A stretch of 18,039 nucleotides of DNA from DAOTZS01 sp034434335 (GTDB lineage Bacteria; Chloroflexota; Anaerolineae; CG2-30-64-16). The stretch is taken from assembly GCA_034434335.1 (NCBI GenBank), contig DAOTZS010000230.1:1-18039 (forward strand), given 5' to 3'. The notes below the pieces were generated by a model. The model was given only the letters and a program-made list of their open reading frames with translations. It was not told the DNA's origin and ran no database searches. Every line of letters starts with the position of its first letter. Positions within the stretch are counted from its first letter, which is position 1. Position numbers and translations under genes: made by a program. Shown piece by piece: positions 8,534 to 15,955 of the stretch.

Positions 8534-8610
8534 GTAACTGTTCAGGCGGATTGGAATCGCCCTCTTTAGGCGCTTCGCGCCATATGTCGGCCTATGCCGA
8601 CACTGTTCAG
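8534..8610 (+). repeat. Dispersed palindromic repeat, copy A (short)
   Basis: Begins with the family end sequence GTAACTGTTCAGGC and continues GGATTGGAATCGCC. It then has a GGCGC-TTC-GCGCC hairpin (8569-8581) and a TGTCGGC-CTAT-GCCGACA hairpin (8585-8602). It matches the left part of the copy at 14326-14516 but lacks that copy's right half, so it looks truncated. No coding function is visible. Confidence 0.7.
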
Positions 8611-8690
8611 TGGGGGGAGAGGGGGGATTAAGAGGGGGTTTTTGCAGGGTTGGGAGGCTACCAGGCGATAAATCGCCGGGCTAAGATGGC

Positions 8691-8724
8691 AAAAGCCCCC
8701 CTCGGGACCGAGGCCTTCGGGGCT
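8691..8724 (-). terminator. Probable intrinsic terminator of the gltX end of the operon
   Basis: Read on the - strand: AGCCCC (8724-8719) pairs with GGGGCT (8699-8694), enclosing an inner CCTCGG/CCGAGG stem and followed by TTTT. It lies about 160 bases past the gltX stop, with no gene between. Confidence 0.6.
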
Positions 8725-8756
8725 GGATTTTTAGCCCGCAGGGCTTCGCTCTTTCA

Positions 8757-8778
8757 GCCCGGACGTTTACGTCCGGGC
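8757..8778. repeat. Perfect 10-bp-stem palindrome
   Basis: GCCCGGACGT and ACGTCCGGGC flank a two-base TT loop. It is symmetric enough to form a hairpin on either strand. It may add to termination or be part of another intergenic repeat family; no second copy lies in this window. Confidence 0.6.
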
Positions 8779-8882
8779 CCTCTGGCAAAAAACCTACACT
8801 GGTGAGGGGGTGAGGGTACCCTCTCCTGCTGGGAGGGTGCTCAAAAAGTCACCGCGAAGGCCCAAAGACACCGAGGGACTTC

Positions 8883-10424
8883 TCAGCCTTTCCTCGAAGC
8901 CATCTGCTCTAGCAGCGTTTCGGCGCGCATACAGCGCGCCAGAGTGCGCTCGCGGCCCAGGGCAACCAGGCTGCCGAAGAGCGGAGGGGCCACGGCCTTG
9001 CCCGTTGCCGCCACGCGCAGGATACTGAATAGCTGGCCGGCCTTGAGGCCCAGGTTCTCGGCCAGCTGGCGCAGAGGGCCCTCCAGGCCTTCTGGGGTGA
9101 ACGGCAACTCTGCTAACAAGCCCCGCGCGGCCCGTAGTGCTTCCAACGCCCGGGCTGAGTCCAGCCCCTTGGGCACCAGCATCTCGGGGTCGTAATCCAG
9201 TGTCTCGGTGAAGGCGAAATCCACCCAGCTCCACGCCTCGCCCAGGGTCTTGATCCGTTCCTGGATCAGCGGGAGCAGTATGGGCAATGCCGGGTCTGCG
9301 CGCAGCGCCTCGGCCGGCCGACCCGAGGCCTCACTGAGGAACGGCAGCACGCGCTCCATAAGCTCCGCCGGGTCCAGGGAGCGGATGTAGTAGCCGTTCA
9401 TCCACTGCAGCTTGCTCAGCGGCAAGGCGCCGGCCGCCGGGTTGATGTCGTGGATGTCAAAACGGGCAATCGCTTCCTCGCGGGTGAAAAGATCGGTGTC
9501 GGCGCTGTAGGCCCAGCCCATGATCGCCAGGAAGTTGAACATCGCTTCCGGCAGATATCCCGCCTGGCGATATTCCCGGATGTAGGTGAGCAGCTCCTCA
9601 CCCCCTTCCCCCTTCTTCTTCCGCTTGCTCAGCTTGCCCACCCCGCTGGGATCCAGGATGAGCGGCAGGTGCGCAAACACCGGGATTTCCCACCCGAGCG
9701 CCTTGTAGAGGTTCACGTGCAACGGCACACTGCTCAACCACTCATCTCCCCGCAGGATGTGGGTGATCTCCATGAAGTGATCATCAATCACGTTGGCAAA
9801 GTGATAGGTAGGGAAGCCGTCCGACTTGAGCAGGATCGGATCCCGGTATTGATTGTTGTCGAACGGCTTCATCTTGCGCAACAGGTCTACGAACTGCGTT
9901 GTCCCTTCGATGGGCATGGCGAACCGGATCACCGAAGGCGTGCCGGCCGCCTCCAGTTCGCGGCGCTGGGCGGCTGTCAGGGTGCGGCAATGGCGGTCAT
10001 AGCCGATGACTGGCTCCTGGCGCGCCCGTTGCTCCTGGCGCAGCGCCTCCAGGCGCTCTTCCGAACAATAACAGCGATACGCCAGCCCTTCCCGCACTAA
10101 CCGTTCCGCCCACTCCTGGTAAAGGGGCAGCCGTTGCGACTGGAAGTAAGGGCCGTAAGGGCCACCCACCTCGGGGCCTTCGTCCCAGTCCAGCCCCAGC
10201 CAGCGCAGGCTATCCATGATATCTTGTAACGAGTCTGGGACCAGGCGCGTCTGATCGGTGTCTTCGATGCGCAGGATGAACTTGCCGCCGGTGTGGCGGG
10301 CATAGAGCCAGTTGAACAGGGCTGTGCGCGCGCTGCCCAGGTGGAAATAGCCCGTAGGGCTGGGCGCCATGCGCACACGCACGGGCCGCTGGGGCCTGGT
10401 CACAAGGTTTTCTTCAGAGGTCAT
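8883..10424 (-). CDS. gltX: Glutamyl-tRNA synthetase
   Basis: Class I aminoacyl-tRNA synthetase that charges tRNA-Glu with glutamate in the cytoplasm. The 513-residue protein has the N-terminal signature RMAPSPTGYFHLGSARTALF, with the HIGH-type motif at residues 28-31. It has a zinc-site pattern C118-x-C120 ... Y142-x3-C146, and the KMSKS-type loop KLSKR at 264-268. An all-helical anticodon-binding C-terminus follows (GYLPEAMFNFLAIMGWA and onward). Length is normal for the family. The ATG at 10424 is chosen. A GTG at 10430 is in frame and directly abuts the upstream stop codon, so two extra residues are possible; neither start has a strong ribosome binding site, which suggests translational coupling. 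It is the last gene of the elongation operon. Whether it also charges tRNA-Gln for amidotransfer cannot be judged here. Confidence 0.97.
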   Translation of the reverse strand: MTSEENLVTRPQRPVRVRMAPSPTGYFHLGSARTALFNWLYARHTGGKFILRIEDTDQTRLVPDSLQDIMDSLRWLGLDWDEGPEVGGPYGPYFQSQRLPLYQEWAERLVREGLAYRCYCSEERLEALRQEQRARQEPVIGYDRHCRTLTAAQRRELEAAGTPSVIRFAMPIEGTTQFVDLLRKMKPFDNNQYRDPILLKSDGFPTYHFANVIDDHFMEITHILRGDEWLSSVPLHVNLYKALGWEIPVFAHLPLILDPSGVGKLSKRKKKGEGGEELLTYIREYRQAGYLPEAMFNFLAIMGWAYSADTDLFTREEAIARFDIHDINPAAGALPLSKLQWMNGYYIRSLDPAELMERVLPFLSEASGRPAEALRADPALPILLPLIQERIKTLGEAWSWVDFAFTETLDYDPEMLVPKGLDSARALEALRAARGLLAELPFTPEGLEGPLRQLAENLGLKAGQLFSILRVAATGKAVAPPLFGSLVALGRERTLARCMRAETLLEQMASRKG

Positions 10425-10430
10425 AGGCAC

Positions 10431-11117
10431 CTACTTTGCCACAAACGAGGCTGCGCTCTGCTGAATGATCGGTGTCAGCCTGGCCGACTGCTCGGGCGCG
10501 ATGGTATAGCTGAGGACCCACAGGTCGTGGCCGGCCGCCACCAGGTACTGGTGCCCCTGGGCCTGGATCTGCTGCCCATCCCGGCCGATAACCGGCAAGA
10601 TATAGGCGATGTGGCCGGCCGGCCGGCCGCCGATCTCCAGATCGCTTTCGAAGCTTTGCACCTCAATACCGAGCTGCCGATATTGGCCGACTGCGCCGGC
10701 GACGATGCTGGGGATATCGGCAGCCGTCACCCCTCCCAGCTCGGTGCGTCGTACGTTGAGGTTGTTCGCCGCCGGATCGCCAGACTGGGTGTCAAAGGCC
10801 CAGAGGAACACCCCTTCCAGCGCCTCGGCGCTGCCAATAATGCCTGCCAGCTCTGGGTTGCGCTCCTGGAACTCCTTGAATAGCTCCCTCAGGTCCCCAC
10901 GGTTGACCTCAAGGGTCTCCCACTCGGCAGGCAGCCAGAGGATCAGCCGCGGGGTCTCGTGTTTGACCCACCCTACAGGGGTAGGGGTGCCCGGGACAGG
11001 GGTGGGTTCAGCCGGGCCTGGCAGTGGGCGCCCCAACAGCAGCCAGGCCCCCACCCCTATCACCACAAGGGCCAGGACTAAAGTGAGCAAAGACCGAAAC
11101 AAGGGCTTTTGCGTCAT
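10431..11117 (-). CDS. Membrane-anchored protein of unknown function
   Basis: A 228-residue protein with one N-terminal hydrophobic segment (residues about 8-29), then a Pro/Thr-rich linker (PAEPTPVPGTPTPVG) and a globular domain of about 170 residues. No lipobox cysteine is seen, so it should be a membrane-tethered extracytoplasmic protein. The globular part (RLILWLPAEWETLE near its start, GHQYLVAAGHDLWVLSYTI near its end) recalls small PsbP/Mog1-like alpha/beta domains, but that is only an impression. AAGGAG lies 8 bases before the ATG, so the start is firm. It sits 15 bases after rodA and directly before gltX, so it is co-transcribed with the elongation genes. A wall-related role is possible but unproven. 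Confidence 0.85.
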   Translation of the reverse strand: MTQKPLFRSLLTLVLALVVIGVGAWLLLGRPLPGPAEPTPVPGTPTPVGWVKHETPRLILWLPAEWETLEVNRGDLRELFKEFQERNPELAGIIGSAEALEGVFLWAFDTQSGDPAANNLNVRRTELGGVTAADIPSIVAGAVGQYRQLGIEVQSFESDLEIGGRPAGHIAYILPVIGRDGQQIQAQGHQYLVAAGHDLWVLSYTIAPEQSARLTPIIQQSAASFVAK

Positions 11118-11132
11118 CCGGTTGGCTCCTTA

Positions 11133-12230
11133 CTAAAACTCGATCTTGCGGTAGCGCATGGCGACGCTCTCGGCCAACCCAATGCCGATCAGCATCGCCC
11201 ACAGCGAGCTGCCCCCATAACTCACGAAAGGCAACGGGATACCGGTCACCGGCATCAGGTTCAGGTTCATGCCGATGTTGACCACCATCTGGAAGAAGAT
11301 CATGGTGGTTACGCCGGTGACGATGAGGCGCCCAAAGCTGTCGCGCGCCAGGCTGGCCACGCGCAGCAGCCGTAACAACAAGAGGGTGAAGAGGCCAATC
11401 ATGAGCACAGCGCCCACGAAGCCCAACTCTTCCGCGGTGACCGAAAAGATGAAGTCGGTGTGCCGCACGCGCAGGAAGTGAAGCTGGCTTTGCGACCCGC
11501 GGAAGAGGCCGCGGCCCCACCATCCTCCTGACCCAATGCTTATCATCGCCTGCTCAACGTTATAGCGGTCTGCTGCCGGCACCGTCGAGGGGTCCAGAAA
11601 CATGCGGATGCGGTCCTTCATGTAATCCCGTAACAGGTAGTGCCAGGCCGGACCAGCCGCAGCCGCCCCCGCCACGCCCATCAGCAGGGCATGCCACCAA
11701 CGAATGCCAGCCACCAGCAGCATCGTGCCAGCAATGACCAGCAGGGAGAGCGCGGTACCCAGGTTCGGTTGCAGGTAGATCAAGATCACGGCCGGCGCGG
11801 CGAGCAGCAGCGCCAGCACGGGGGTCACCAGGCTGCCCATGCGCTCCTCGTGGGAAGAGAGGAAATGCGCCAGGGCCAGGATCAGCCCCAGCTTCACCAT
11901 CTCAGAGGGCTGGAGCAGGAACTCGCCCAAAGCCAGCCAGCGTTGCGCTCCCCCTGCCGTGGTGCCGGCCGCGGCGATCACGAGCAGGACGATCAACAGC
12001 AGGGCATACAGGGGGTATGCAAAGCTGGTCAGCAGGCGATAGTCAAAGAGAGCGGTCAGCAACAACAGGACCAGGCCGAGGGCCAGAAAGCCCAGTTGGC
12101 GCCAGGGCCAGGATGCCAGCACGACGTTGCCCGACAGCGCGCTGGCGATCATGATCACGCCATAACTGCTCAGGAGCACTGTCAGGGCCAGAAGGGGCCA
12201 GTCGAATCTGTGCCAGGGAATCCGTCGCAT
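11133..12230 (-). CDS. rodA: SEDS peptidoglycan glycosyltransferase RodA
   Basis: Polytopic membrane protein of the SEDS family (RodA/FtsW/SpoVE) that polymerises lipid II into glycan strands for side-wall growth, working with the PBP2 transpeptidase. About ten hydrophobic segments are visible. Family signatures include LLQPSEMVKLGLI, YLQPNLGTAL, the loop RHTDFIFSVTAEELGFVGA with the catalytic-type Asp (about residue 259), and the C-terminal GIPLPFVSYGGSS. RodA rather than FtsW is favoured by the neighbouring mrdA and mreBCD genes and the short cytoplasmic tail (RYRKIEF). The ATG at 12230 is preferred; a TTG at 12239 is in frame, starting one base after the mrdA stop. No strong ribosome binding site is present, so coupling to mrdA is likely. 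Confidence 0.95.
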   Translation of the reverse strand: MRRIPWHRFDWPLLALTVLLSSYGVIMIASALSGNVVLASWPWRQLGFLALGLVLLLLTALFDYRLLTSFAYPLYALLLIVLLVIAAAGTTAGGAQRWLALGEFLLQPSEMVKLGLILALAHFLSSHEERMGSLVTPVLALLLAAPAVILIYLQPNLGTALSLLVIAGTMLLVAGIRWWHALLMGVAGAAAAGPAWHYLLRDYMKDRIRMFLDPSTVPAADRYNVEQAMISIGSGGWWGRGLFRGSQSQLHFLRVRHTDFIFSVTAEELGFVGAVLMIGLFTLLLLRLLRVASLARDSFGRLIVTGVTTMIFFQMVVNIGMNLNLMPVTGIPLPFVSYGGSSLWAMLIGIGLAESVAMRYRKIEF

Positions 12231-12240
12231 GATGATCAAG

Positions 12241-14307
12241 CTACCTGGCCATCGCCTGCACCGGCGCGTCCAGGCCGAAATAGGCTCGCAGGACCCGGGT
12301 GGCCACGGGAACTGCTACCGCTGAGCCCTCACCGCCGTTGGCGACGAAGACGGTGACCACGATCTCCGGGTCAATATACGGGGCAAAGGCTGTGAACCAG
12401 GCATGAGTAGGCAGGTTGCCATTGGCATCCCGGTCGGCATGGTAGTCACCATCGTCATCGCGGAAGAATTCCGCGGTGCCGGTCTTGCCGGCCACGGTGA
12501 TGCCTGGCAACTGCGCCTTGGTGGCTGTGCCGTGGGGCCAGTTGACCGCGCCGTACATCCCTTCCCGGATCGTGTCCAGATGGCCGGCATCAACGGGCAC
12601 TTCCCGGATCAGGATCGGCTCGAAGCCCCGCACGGTGTTGCCCTCCGCGTCGGTGATGCGCTCGACAAGCTGGGGGCGGTAGAGGAAACCCCGGTTGGCC
12701 ACCGCCGCTGTGGCAACGGCCATCTGCAAAGGGGTCGCCAGGATGAAACCCTGCCCGATGCTGATGTTGTAGGTGTCGCCTGTCACCCAGCTTTCCGCGT
12801 AGTTCAGCCGTTTCCATTTTGGATCAGGCACCAGCCCTGCGCTCTCCCCTGGCAGTTCAATCCCTGTTGGCTGCCCCAGGCCGAACTCCCGTGCATAATA
12901 CCCGATCAGCTCGGGGCCCAGGCCGGGGAAGATGTTGAGATACCCGCCGCCCAGTTGGTAGAAGAAGATATCGTCAGAAACGGCGATGGCCTCGCGAATA
13001 GTAACCAGGCCGTGCCCCACGCCGTACTTGTGGATCCAGGAGTAGAACGGCTGGTCTCGGCTGCGGTCCCAGGGGAAATAACGGTTGGGCAACCAGATAA
13101 CCCCGTCATTGGCCCCATCGAAGCCATCTCCCAGCAAGGTCTTGGTGGTGAGGAGGCCTTCTTGCAGTCCGGCTGCGGCGACGACGATTTTGAAGGTGGA
13201 GCCCGGGGGATACTGGCCGCCTATGGCCCGGTTAAACAGGGGGAGATCGGGGTCGTTGGCCAGAGCTTCCCATGCTTCAGCCGTGATGCGCTTGGCGAAG
13301 AGATTATTGTCATAACTTGGGAGACTGACTAACGCCAACACGGCTCCGTTGCGGGGATCAAGGGCCACGACCGCGCCCTGGGTGGCTTTGTGGAACCCTT
13401 CGGACCGGTCCAAAGCCTCCTGCAGGGCCTCCGTGGCCACCCGCTGGAGGTTCAGGTCCAGGGTCAGCACCAGGTTATGTCCCGGTTCAGCTGGCTCTGG
13501 TTCCCCCACTGTGCGCACCTTGCGGCCGTTGACATCCACCTCTATGATCTGCCGGCCATCTTTGCCGTGCAGTTCCTGCTCAAAGGTCGCCTCTAGCCCG
13601 GCCAGGCCAACCTGATCATTGGGCTTGTAACCCATCTCCTGATAACGCTGGACCTGATCTTCGGGGATGTGGCCCATGTAGCCAATCACGTGGGCGGTGA
13701 GCGCAGCGCTGGGATAGTCGCGGATCGGCTCCAGGGTCAGTTCGACCCCCGGCAGGTTGACAGCATCTTCGGCGATCAGAAAAGCGGTGGGCGCTGTGAC
13801 GTGGGTGGCCACCGGGATCGGCCTGTAGGCTCCCCCCAGTTCCCCTTCCTTTATCGCCTCCTCGATTTCGCTGCGCGATCGCATCCATGGCTGGCGGTCG
13901 GGGATCTTGGTGATAGGATCAGAGCCCTGTGTGGCTCCCGAGGAGGGCACAGGCGCCGGGGTAGCTGTCGGCACGGGTTGGCTGAGCAGGGCCAGCAGAC
14001 GGTCGAGGACGGCAGCGCGGTTGATGCCTGTATCGCTATCCTCTGGTGGCAGGTCGGCAGGCACGATGACCACGGTGAAGCTGGGTTGGTTACGGGCCAG
14101 GATCTCGCCATTACGATCGTAGATCACCCCGCGCGGGGCCTGGACGTCTACCTGGCGAAAGCGGTTACGGTCGGCCAAGAGGCGGTACTGCTCCCCCTCC
14201 ACCATCTGGAGCTGCCAGAGGCGGCCAACCAGAACCAGAGCCGTCACCCCCACCAGCATGCGTAGCAGCAACAGCCTGTCTTCAGCCTGCTCTCGAATTG
14301 GCCTCAT
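12241..14307 (-). CDS. mrdA: Penicillin-binding protein 2 (class B transpeptidase)
   Basis: Class B PBP that cross-links side-wall peptidoglycan and activates RodA. The 688-residue protein has an N-terminal membrane anchor (residues about 12-30), then the dimerisation/pedestal domain (APRGVIYDRNGEILARN at 57-73). The transpeptidase domain carries the nucleophile motif S370-T-F-K373, a second motif S444-D-D446 in the SxN position, and K608-T-G610. A Pro/Ala/Ser-rich insertion at about 110-140 (PVPTATPAPVPSSG) interrupts the pedestal domain and is the one odd feature. The ATG at 14307 is used; upstream is only a weak AAAGG one base from the ATG. It is followed by rodA with essentially no gap, and preceded by a palindromic repeat that separates it from mreD. 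Confidence 0.95.
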   Translation of the reverse strand: MRPIREQAEDRLLLLRMLVGVTALVLVGRLWQLQMVEGEQYRLLADRNRFRQVDVQAPRGVIYDRNGEILARNQPSFTVVIVPADLPPEDSDTGINRAAVLDRLLALLSQPVPTATPAPVPSSGATQGSDPITKIPDRQPWMRSRSEIEEAIKEGELGGAYRPIPVATHVTAPTAFLIAEDAVNLPGVELTLEPIRDYPSAALTAHVIGYMGHIPEDQVQRYQEMGYKPNDQVGLAGLEATFEQELHGKDGRQIIEVDVNGRKVRTVGEPEPAEPGHNLVLTLDLNLQRVATEALQEALDRSEGFHKATQGAVVALDPRNGAVLALVSLPSYDNNLFAKRITAEAWEALANDPDLPLFNRAIGGQYPPGSTFKIVVAAAGLQEGLLTTKTLLGDGFDGANDGVIWLPNRYFPWDRSRDQPFYSWIHKYGVGHGLVTIREAIAVSDDIFFYQLGGGYLNIFPGLGPELIGYYAREFGLGQPTGIELPGESAGLVPDPKWKRLNYAESWVTGDTYNISIGQGFILATPLQMAVATAAVANRGFLYRPQLVERITDAEGNTVRGFEPILIREVPVDAGHLDTIREGMYGAVNWPHGTATKAQLPGITVAGKTGTAEFFRDDDGDYHADRDANGNLPTHAWFTAFAPYIDPEIVVTVFVANGGEGSAVAVPVATRVLRAYFGLDAPVQAMAR

Positions 14308-14325
14308 ACCTTTGCTATTCCATGC

Positions 14326-14516
14326 GTAACTAATTCAGGCCGATTGAAATCGCCCCTCCTGGGCACTTCGTGCCGGGTGTTGGCCTCCGCCGACACCCTT
14401 CATGTATGCATCATGAGAGAGGTCGGCGAAGGCCAACCACTGGCCGCAAGCCCCAAAAGGGTGACGCTTCGGGCGAGCCCTCGGCGTGGCCCTTCCAGTC
14501 ACCGCTGAATAGTTAC
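14326..14516 (-). repeat. Dispersed palindromic repeat, copy B (full, in operon)
   Basis: A 190-bp element between mreD and mrdA with inverted ends: GTAACTAATTCAGG at 14326 and, on the other strand, GTAACTATTCAGCGG from 14516. The left part (CGATTGAAATCG, GGCAC-TTC-GTGCC) and the right part (GGTGAC ... GTCACC enclosing GGGC/GCCC) match the copy at 17671-17789 in opposite orientation. A central segment (about 14375-14440) is absent from that copy. No transposase is present; it resembles a MITE- or REP-type element. The mreD stop codon lies inside its right end. Confidence 0.75.
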
Positions 14517-15058
14517 TTCCATGCTAGGGCCCCGATCTGGGCCGCGAACCGGCGGAGCAAGGGATACACCAGCAAAACAAACAGGCAATTCAGGGCTATC
14601 TCAGGCCCGATGACCCCGGTGACGCTGGCGATCCAGTCAACGGGCCGGCCAAGGAGTTGTTGGATCAGCAAAATGATCCCGCCATGAAGCGGCGTGGCCA
14701 GGGCAACGGTAAAGATGGGCAGGAGCAGGTTGCCGGCGAAGATGCTTTGGGTGCCCAACCCGGCCAGGGGGCAGATCAGGATCAGGGCCAGGGAGGTTGT
14801 GCCCAGCGGTAGCCCGGCAATCAAATCAAGGCCCAGCCCACCGATAAAGCCCCAGAACATGGCCGTGCTCGCATCCTCCAGGAGGCTCCACGAGACGACC
14901 ATTACCAGCACCAGGTTCGGGTGAGCCCCCAACAGGTGGATGCGCGCCAGCAACGTCCCCTGGATCAACACGGCCAGGGCCAGGATGGCCAGGACCAGAT
15001 AGAGGTTGGCAAAGCTGCCTCTTGTTATCCCTGGCCGTTTCCCTGCTTGCTCCGACAC
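14513..15058 (-). CDS. mreD: Rod shape-determining protein MreD
   Basis: Small integral membrane protein of the elongasome that links MreC and MreB with the wall synthases. The 181 residues form about five or six hydrophobic helices, with the family feature HPNLVLVMVVSWSLLEDA and the glycine-rich GFIGGLGLDLIAGLPLG. The start is a GTG at 15058, six bases after the mreC stop, with GGGG about ten bases upstream as a weak ribosome binding site. Length is normal for the family. The stop codon TAA is contributed by the end of the palindromic repeat, so the last few residues may have been replaced when that element inserted. Confidence 0.92.
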   Translation of the reverse strand: MSEQAGKRPGITRGSFANLYLVLAILALAVLIQGTLLARIHLLGAHPNLVLVMVVSWSLLEDASTAMFWGFIGGLGLDLIAGLPLGTTSLALILICPLAGLGTQSIFAGNLLLPIFTVALATPLHGGIILLIQQLLGRPVDWIASVTGVIGPEIALNCLFVLLVYPLLRRFAAQIGALAWK

Positions 15059-15064
15059 GGCGGC

Positions 15065-15922
15065 CTACCCCACGCTTTCCAGTTCTTCGGGCTGGCCTGG
15101 CAAGGGCCTGAAATTGGTAATGACCAGGACGAATTCCAGGCGGTCGAAATCCACCGTCGGGCGCAGGACAGCCCGCTGGAACATCTCGTAGTCCCGCTGA
15201 TAGACTTCGACCACCTGGCCGATGACCAGGTTCTTGGGAAACTTGCCACCCAGCCCAGACGTGATCACCAAATCCCCGACGCTGACCGTGGCATCTTGGG
15301 GGATGTAGTCCATGACAGGCAAATCCCCCGCGCGTCCGGTTACCACACCCACCAGACGGTTGCGCTGGATAAGGGCTGGCACCCCGCTGCTGGGATCAGT
15401 AATGAGAAGGACAGTAGATGAGGTTGGCCAGACCTTATGGATGCGGCCAACCAATCCCCGCTCGGTAATCACCGGCATCCCAGGCTGGATGCCATGTTCG
15501 GAGCCCAGGTCTATGGCAATCGTCGCCAGGTAGTTGCTGGTACCCCGGCTGATCACCCGGGCGATGACCTGGCCCCCGCGGTACTCATAAGTCGGGTTGA
15601 GCTGGGCAAAGCGCAGCAGTTGGCGCAGGCGCTCGTTCTCGACCTCGACCTCTTTCAGGCGCAAGTTTTCTACCAGCAATGTATCAGCCAGGGTTTGCAG
15701 TTGTTGATTGCGGTAGCGGAGGGTGGCCAGATCGCGGGCAGTGGTGAGCACGTTGTTGATCTGGCGGCCGAGGCCATTGAAGAGGATCAGGAACGGTCGC
15801 GCCGCCTGGTTCAGCGCTCCTTCCACAGGGGCCAGCAGGCCCGAAGAAGAAAGGACCAGCAATACAATGCTGGCGGCAGCCAGGAAGTAGAAGACAAGGG
15901 AACGATCCGAAACACGGTTCAT
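15065..15922 (-). CDS. mreC: Rod shape-determining protein MreC
   Basis: Bitopic membrane protein whose extracytoplasmic part scaffolds the elongation complex and activates PBP2. The 285 residues contain one N-terminal transmembrane helix (about 10-30) and a coiled coil (about 55-110, rich in Leu, Asn, Arg and Glu; LRYRNQQLQTLADTLLVEN). Two beta-barrel lobes follow, with typical MreC sequences (GMPVITERGLVGRIHKV; VGDLVITSGLGGKFPKNLVIG). The ATG at 15922 is used; only a weak CAGGG precedes it. It lies 33 bases after mreB and 6 bases before mreD, consistent with one transcript. Confidence 0.95.
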   Translation of the reverse strand: MNRVSDRSLVFYFLAAASIVLLVLSSSGLLAPVEGALNQAARPFLILFNGLGRQINNVLTTARDLATLRYRNQQLQTLADTLLVENLRLKEVEVENERLRQLLRFAQLNPTYEYRGGQVIARVISRGTSNYLATIAIDLGSEHGIQPGMPVITERGLVGRIHKVWPTSSTVLLITDPSSGVPALIQRNRLVGVVTGRAGDLPVMDYIPQDATVSVGDLVITSGLGGKFPKNLVIGQVVEVYQRDYEMFQRAVLRPTVDFDRLEFVLVITNFRPLPGQPEELESVG

Positions 15923-15955
15923 AAACCCTGGCTAACAGGATCTCCGCAAGGGCGG

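Larger units (their letters stand above)
8611..8882. other. Gene-free hairpin-rich region between convergent genes
   Basis: No credible gene is present. Reading rightward there is a G-rich run (8611-8640) and a GGCGAT-AA-ATCGCC hairpin (8664-8677). The T-tailed hairpin at 8691-8724 and the perfect palindrome at 8757-8778 are listed separately. The region ends with an ACCCTC/GAGGGT hairpin (8818-8838) that overlaps the palindrome AGGGTACCCT (8813-8822). It lies between the 3' ends of a + strand and a - strand gene, as expected for a two-way termination zone. Confidence 0.6.

Noticed and set aside
9450..10100. + strand open frame of 216 residues inside gltX
   Set aside because: Antisense to a well-supported synthetase gene, with no domain or start signals of its own.
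14370..14687. + strand open frame containing GDASGEPSAWPFQSP
   Set aside because: It translates the palindromic repeat and runs antisense into mreD; the same peptide appears from the repeat copy at 17649-17885, so it is repeat-derived, not a gene.
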